From NCBI RefSeq assembly GCF_000027225.1, contig NC_013892.1, forward strand, positions 1,550,001 to 1,614,000: a DNA stretch of 64,000 bases. The letters run 5' to 3'. The notes beneath the pieces were generated by a model. The model worked only from the letters and a program-made list of their open reading frames with translations. It had not been told where the DNA came from and made no database searches. The DNA is from Xenorhabdus bovienii SS-2004. GTDB lineage: Bacteria; Pseudomonadota; Gammaproteobacteria; Enterobacterales; Enterobacteriaceae. How positions within the stretch are numbered: position 1 is the stretch's first letter; each line of letters starts with the position of its first letter. Below, piece by piece: positions 61,695 to 64,000 of this stretch. The position numbers and the translations under genes are program-made.

Positions 61695-62305
61695 TGTCGA
61701 CTCAAACCCTTAACAACACAGCCGCCCATGAGCATCATGGGCACCATGACGTAGGCTCCATGAAGATATTTGGCTTCTGGATCTACCTGATGAGTGACTT
61801 GGTTCTGTTTGCAAGCCTGTTCGCCACTTATGCAGTACTGGCCAACGGCACGGCAGGCGGTCCATCCGGTAAAGATATTTTTGAATTGCCATTTGTTCTG
61901 GTCGAAACCTTCCTGCTACTGTTCAGCAGTATCACCTATGGTTTCGCCATGCTGAGCATGAACAAAGGTAAAACAGGCCAAGTTAACTTGTGGCTGTTCA
62001 TTACTTTCTTGTTCGGCCTCGGTTTCGTTTCGATGGAAATCTATGAATTCCATAAACTGATTTCAGAAGGTTTTGGCCCTGATCGCAGTGCATTCCTGTC
62101 ATCCTTCTTTGCTTTGGTTGCCACTCACGGTATCCACGTAACTTGTGGCTTGATCTGGATTATTATCATGATGGTTCAGGTTGCACGCCGTGGTCTGACG
62201 GAAGTGAATCGTACTCGTCTGAGTTGTCTGAGCCTGTTCTGGCACTTCCTCGACGTAGTATGGATTTGTGTATTTACTGTCGTTTATCTGATGGGAGCTA
62301 TGTAA
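61694..62305 (+). CDS. cyoC: CyoC, cytochrome bo3 ubiquinol oxidase subunit III
   Basis: A 203-aa subunit (E. coli 204) with five membrane helices. The His-rich N-terminus [23 protein letters not shown] and the family glutamate in [13 protein letters not shown] are present. Start and stop codons overlap with cyoB and cyoD by one base each, so translation is coupled across the operon. Confidence 0.96.
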   Translation: MSTQTLNNTAAHEHHGHHDVGSMKIFGFWIYLMSDLVLFASLFATYAVLANGTAGGPSGKDIFELPFVLVETFLLLFSSITYGFAMLSMNKGKTGQVNLWLFITFLFGLGFVSMEIYEFHKLISEGFGPDRSAFLSSFFALVATHGIHVTCGLIWIIIMMVQVARRGLTEVNRTRLSCLSLFWHFLDVVWICVFTVVYLMGAM

Positions 62306-62637
62306 TGAGTCATCCAAATACTTCTCATTCCGGTGCCGACCACGGCAGTTTCAAAACCTACATGATTGGTTTTATCCTGTCAGTCATACTGACCGTAATT
62401 CCATTCTGGATGGTGATGGATGGCAGTGCTTCCCAGAGCACAATCCTGCTTACAGTTATCGGCATGGCCGTGATTCAGATCTTTGTACATTTCGTCTGTT
62501 TTCTGCACATGAACACATCGTCTGAAGAACGTTGGAACCTCGTCGCTTTGATATTCACATTGCTTGTCATCGCTATCGTTGTTGTCGGCTCTCTGTGGAT
62601 TATGTACAACCTGAACATCAATATGATGGTTGATTAA
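62305..62637 (+). CDS. cyoD: CyoD, cytochrome bo3 ubiquinol oxidase subunit IV
   Basis: A 110-aa subunit (E. coli 109) with three membrane helices that stabilises the CuB site during assembly. The segments [20 protein letters not shown] and [11 protein letters not shown] are characteristic. The ATG shares its A with the cyoC stop (TAATG); the same frame is open further upstream within cyoC, but that part is not CyoD. Confidence 0.95.
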   Translation: MSHPNTSHSGADHGSFKTYMIGFILSVILTVIPFWMVMDGSASQSTILLTVIGMAVIQIFVHFVCFLHMNTSSEERWNLVALIFTLLVIAIVVVGSLWIMYNLNINMMVD

Positions 62638-62650
62638 AGAGTTGACTTGA

Positions 62651-63535
62651 ATGATTAAGCAATACCTGCAAGTGACCAAACCAGGAATTATTTTCGGAAA
62701 TCTAATTTCTGTGGTTGGAGGTTTTCTACTCGCTTCCAAGGGCGTAATAGATTACCCATTGTTCTTTGCTACGATGCTCGGAGTATCGTTGGTAGTTGCA
62801 TCTGGTTGTGTATTTAACAACTATATCGACCGCGATATCGACCGAATCATGGAGAGAACAAAAAACAGGGTCCTTGTTAAAGGGCTTATCGATCCGAAAA
62901 TCAGCCTGATTTACGCCTCAGTGCTAGGTATTGCTGGCATAGTGCTGCTCTATATAGCAGCCAATGCTTTAGCAATGCAGTTAGCCCTCATCGGGTTTTT
63001 GATTTATGTTGGGGTTTATAGCCTCTACATGAAAAGAAAATCTGTTTACGGCACTCTGGTTGGTAGCTTGTCAGGTGCAGCACCTCCAGTTATTGGTTAT
63101 TGTGCAGTAACGGGGCAGTTTGACACAGGGGCACTCATACTGTTGTTAATCTTCAGTTTATGGCAAATGCCTCACTCTTATGCCATTGCTATTTTTCGGT
63201 TCAAAGATTATCAGGCCGCCAACATTCCAGTATTGCCAGTAATTAAGGGTATTTCTGTGGCGAAAAACCACATCACTCTATATATTCTGGCCTTTATGGT
63301 TGCCACCTTGATGCTGACAATCAGCGGCTACGCAGGTTACAAATACCTCATCGTAGCCGCCGCAGTGAGTATCTGGTGGTTAGGTATGGCATTATCGGGT
63401 TATAAAACTGCTAATGATCGTATCTGGGCCCGTAAGTTATTTATGTTTTCTATTGTCGCTATCATGTCTTTAAGCGTCATGATGTCTGTCGATTCAACAG
63501 CATCTCCAGAAACTCTTCTGACTTACGTTCGGTAA
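62651..63535 (+). CDS. cyoE: CyoE, protohaem IX farnesyltransferase (haem O synthase)
   Basis: A 294-aa UbiA-family prenyltransferase (E. coli 296) that converts haem b into haem o for CyoB. The Mg-diphosphate motif is [17 protein letters not shown] near residues 57-73, and the second conserved region is [18 protein letters not shown]. About nine membrane helices are present. It is the last gene of cyoABCDE, 13 bp after cyoD, and is followed by a terminator. Confidence 0.96.
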   Translation: MIKQYLQVTKPGIIFGNLISVVGGFLLASKGVIDYPLFFATMLGVSLVVASGCVFNNYIDRDIDRIMERTKNRVLVKGLIDPKISLIYASVLGIAGIVLLYIAANALAMQLALIGFLIYVGVYSLYMKRKSVYGTLVGSLSGAAPPVIGYCAVTGQFDTGALILLLIFSLWQMPHSYAIAIFRFKDYQAANIPVLPVIKGISVAKNHITLYILAFMVATLMLTISGYAGYKYLIVAAAVSIWWLGMALSGYKTANDRIWARKLFMFSIVAIMSLSVMMSVDSTASPETLLTYVR

Positions 63536-63540
63536 TATCA

Positions 63541-63571
63541 AGAGGGCAGGGTTTTCCCCCTGCTCTTTTTT
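63541..63571 (+). terminator. Terminator of cyoABCDE
   Basis: A stem of AGAGGGCAGGG with CCCTGCTCTTT (two G-T wobbles) is followed by a T-run. It lies 5 bp after the cyoE stop. Confidence 0.88.
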
Positions 63572-63722
63572 CCTTTCCCTTATCTCTTAATTCATTTACA
63601 ACTTGTTTATTTATAAACGTTATTTTTTATTCATATAATTTAATTACTAATGAGATAATTAGCATTTTACAGTGGCATATTCCTATTTAAGTGAAATGTC
63701 ATATCGAATTTTCTGAGGTATC

Positions 63723-64000
63723 ATGAACGATAATAAAATGACTCCGCTTGAACTTCGAGCAACATGGGGCTTAGGTTCTGTTTTTTCTCTGCGCATGTTA
63801 GGTATGTTCATGGTTTTACCTGTTTTAACGACCTATGGCTTAGAATTACGGGGTTCCAGCGAAGCGCTGATCGGGATTGCCATTGGCATCTACGGCTTGA
63901 CACAGGCAATATTTCAAATCCCATTCGGATTGCTTTCAGACAAAATCGGTAGAAAACCCCTAATCATCGGTGGGCTGCTTATCTTTGTTCTAGGCAGTAT
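63723..64000 (+). CDS. yajR: YajR, MFS transporter (5' part, cut by window end)
   Basis: The first 92 codons of a major facilitator superfamily protein. The peptide MNDNKMTPLELRATWGLGSV and the following SLRMLGMFMVLPVLTTYGLE match E. coli YajR nearly residue for residue, and the MFS motif A appears as GLLSDKIGRKPLI. E. coli YajR has a C-terminal ferredoxin-like domain that lies beyond the window. The substrate is unknown. It follows cyoE as in E. coli. Confidence 0.94.
   Translation, partial: MNDNKMTPLELRATWGLGSVFSLRMLGMFMVLPVLTTYGLELRGSSEALIGIAIGIYGLTQAIFQIPFGLLSDKIGRKPLIIGGLLIFVLGS

Overview
This window is a stretch of core chromosome from an AT-leaning member of the Enterobacterales. Nearly every protein can be aligned from memory with an Escherichia coli K-12 counterpart, and the gene order follows the E. 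coli ybbA-tesA to yajR segment in one orientation. Three traits point to the Morganellaceae, most likely a Xenorhabdus/Photorhabdus-type organism: AT-rich spacers, a wzz gene at the hemH-gsk junction (the place where Yersinia keeps its O-antigen cluster), and a cysteine desulfhydrase-like gene divergent from decR. The genus is an inference; no 16S or other marker lies in the window.

Layout. 1-8.7 kb: start of ybbA (reverse), tesA, an SDR oxidoreductase, cnoX, the qmcA-ybbJ pair, the cueR/copA copper switch, ybaP and ybaK. 8.9-15.5 kb: ushA, fsr, ybaL, gsk. 15.6-25.5 kb: wzz, hemH, adk, htpG, recR-ybaB-dnaX, apt, priC and the small gene rsmS (ybaM). 25.5-36.5 kb: mscK, acrR/acrAB, tomB-hha, the 4.5S RNA gene ffs, and a very AT-rich gap with a possible gene remnant. 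36.6-44.8 kb: glnK-amtB with a sigma-54 promoter and a probable NtrC site, mdlA-mdlB, decR with the divergent PLP enzyme, queC, fadM. 45-55 kb: the protein-quality block ybaV, ppiD, hupB, lon, clpX, clpP, tig, bolA. 55-64 kb: yajG, ampG, a Tsx/OmpK-type porin, cyoABCDE and the start of yajR.

Themes. Proteostasis is dense (cnoX, htpG, ppiD, lon, clpXP, tig), and htpG and lon both have readable heat-shock promoters. Export and envelope defence include copA, fsr, acrAB, mdlAB, mscK and ampG. Nucleotide salvage includes ushA, gsk, adk, apt and perhaps the Tsx-like porin. I found no insertion sequence, prophage, CRISPR array, tRNA or rRNA. I did not find a convincing undescribed system. The observations most worth checking are the lone wzz at the O-antigen locus, the conserved dnaX frameshift cassette, the AT-rich gap with a decayed reading frame beside hha/ffs, the possible NtrC site at the end of mdlB, the third metal-binding domain of CopA, and several strong unexplained inverted repeats.
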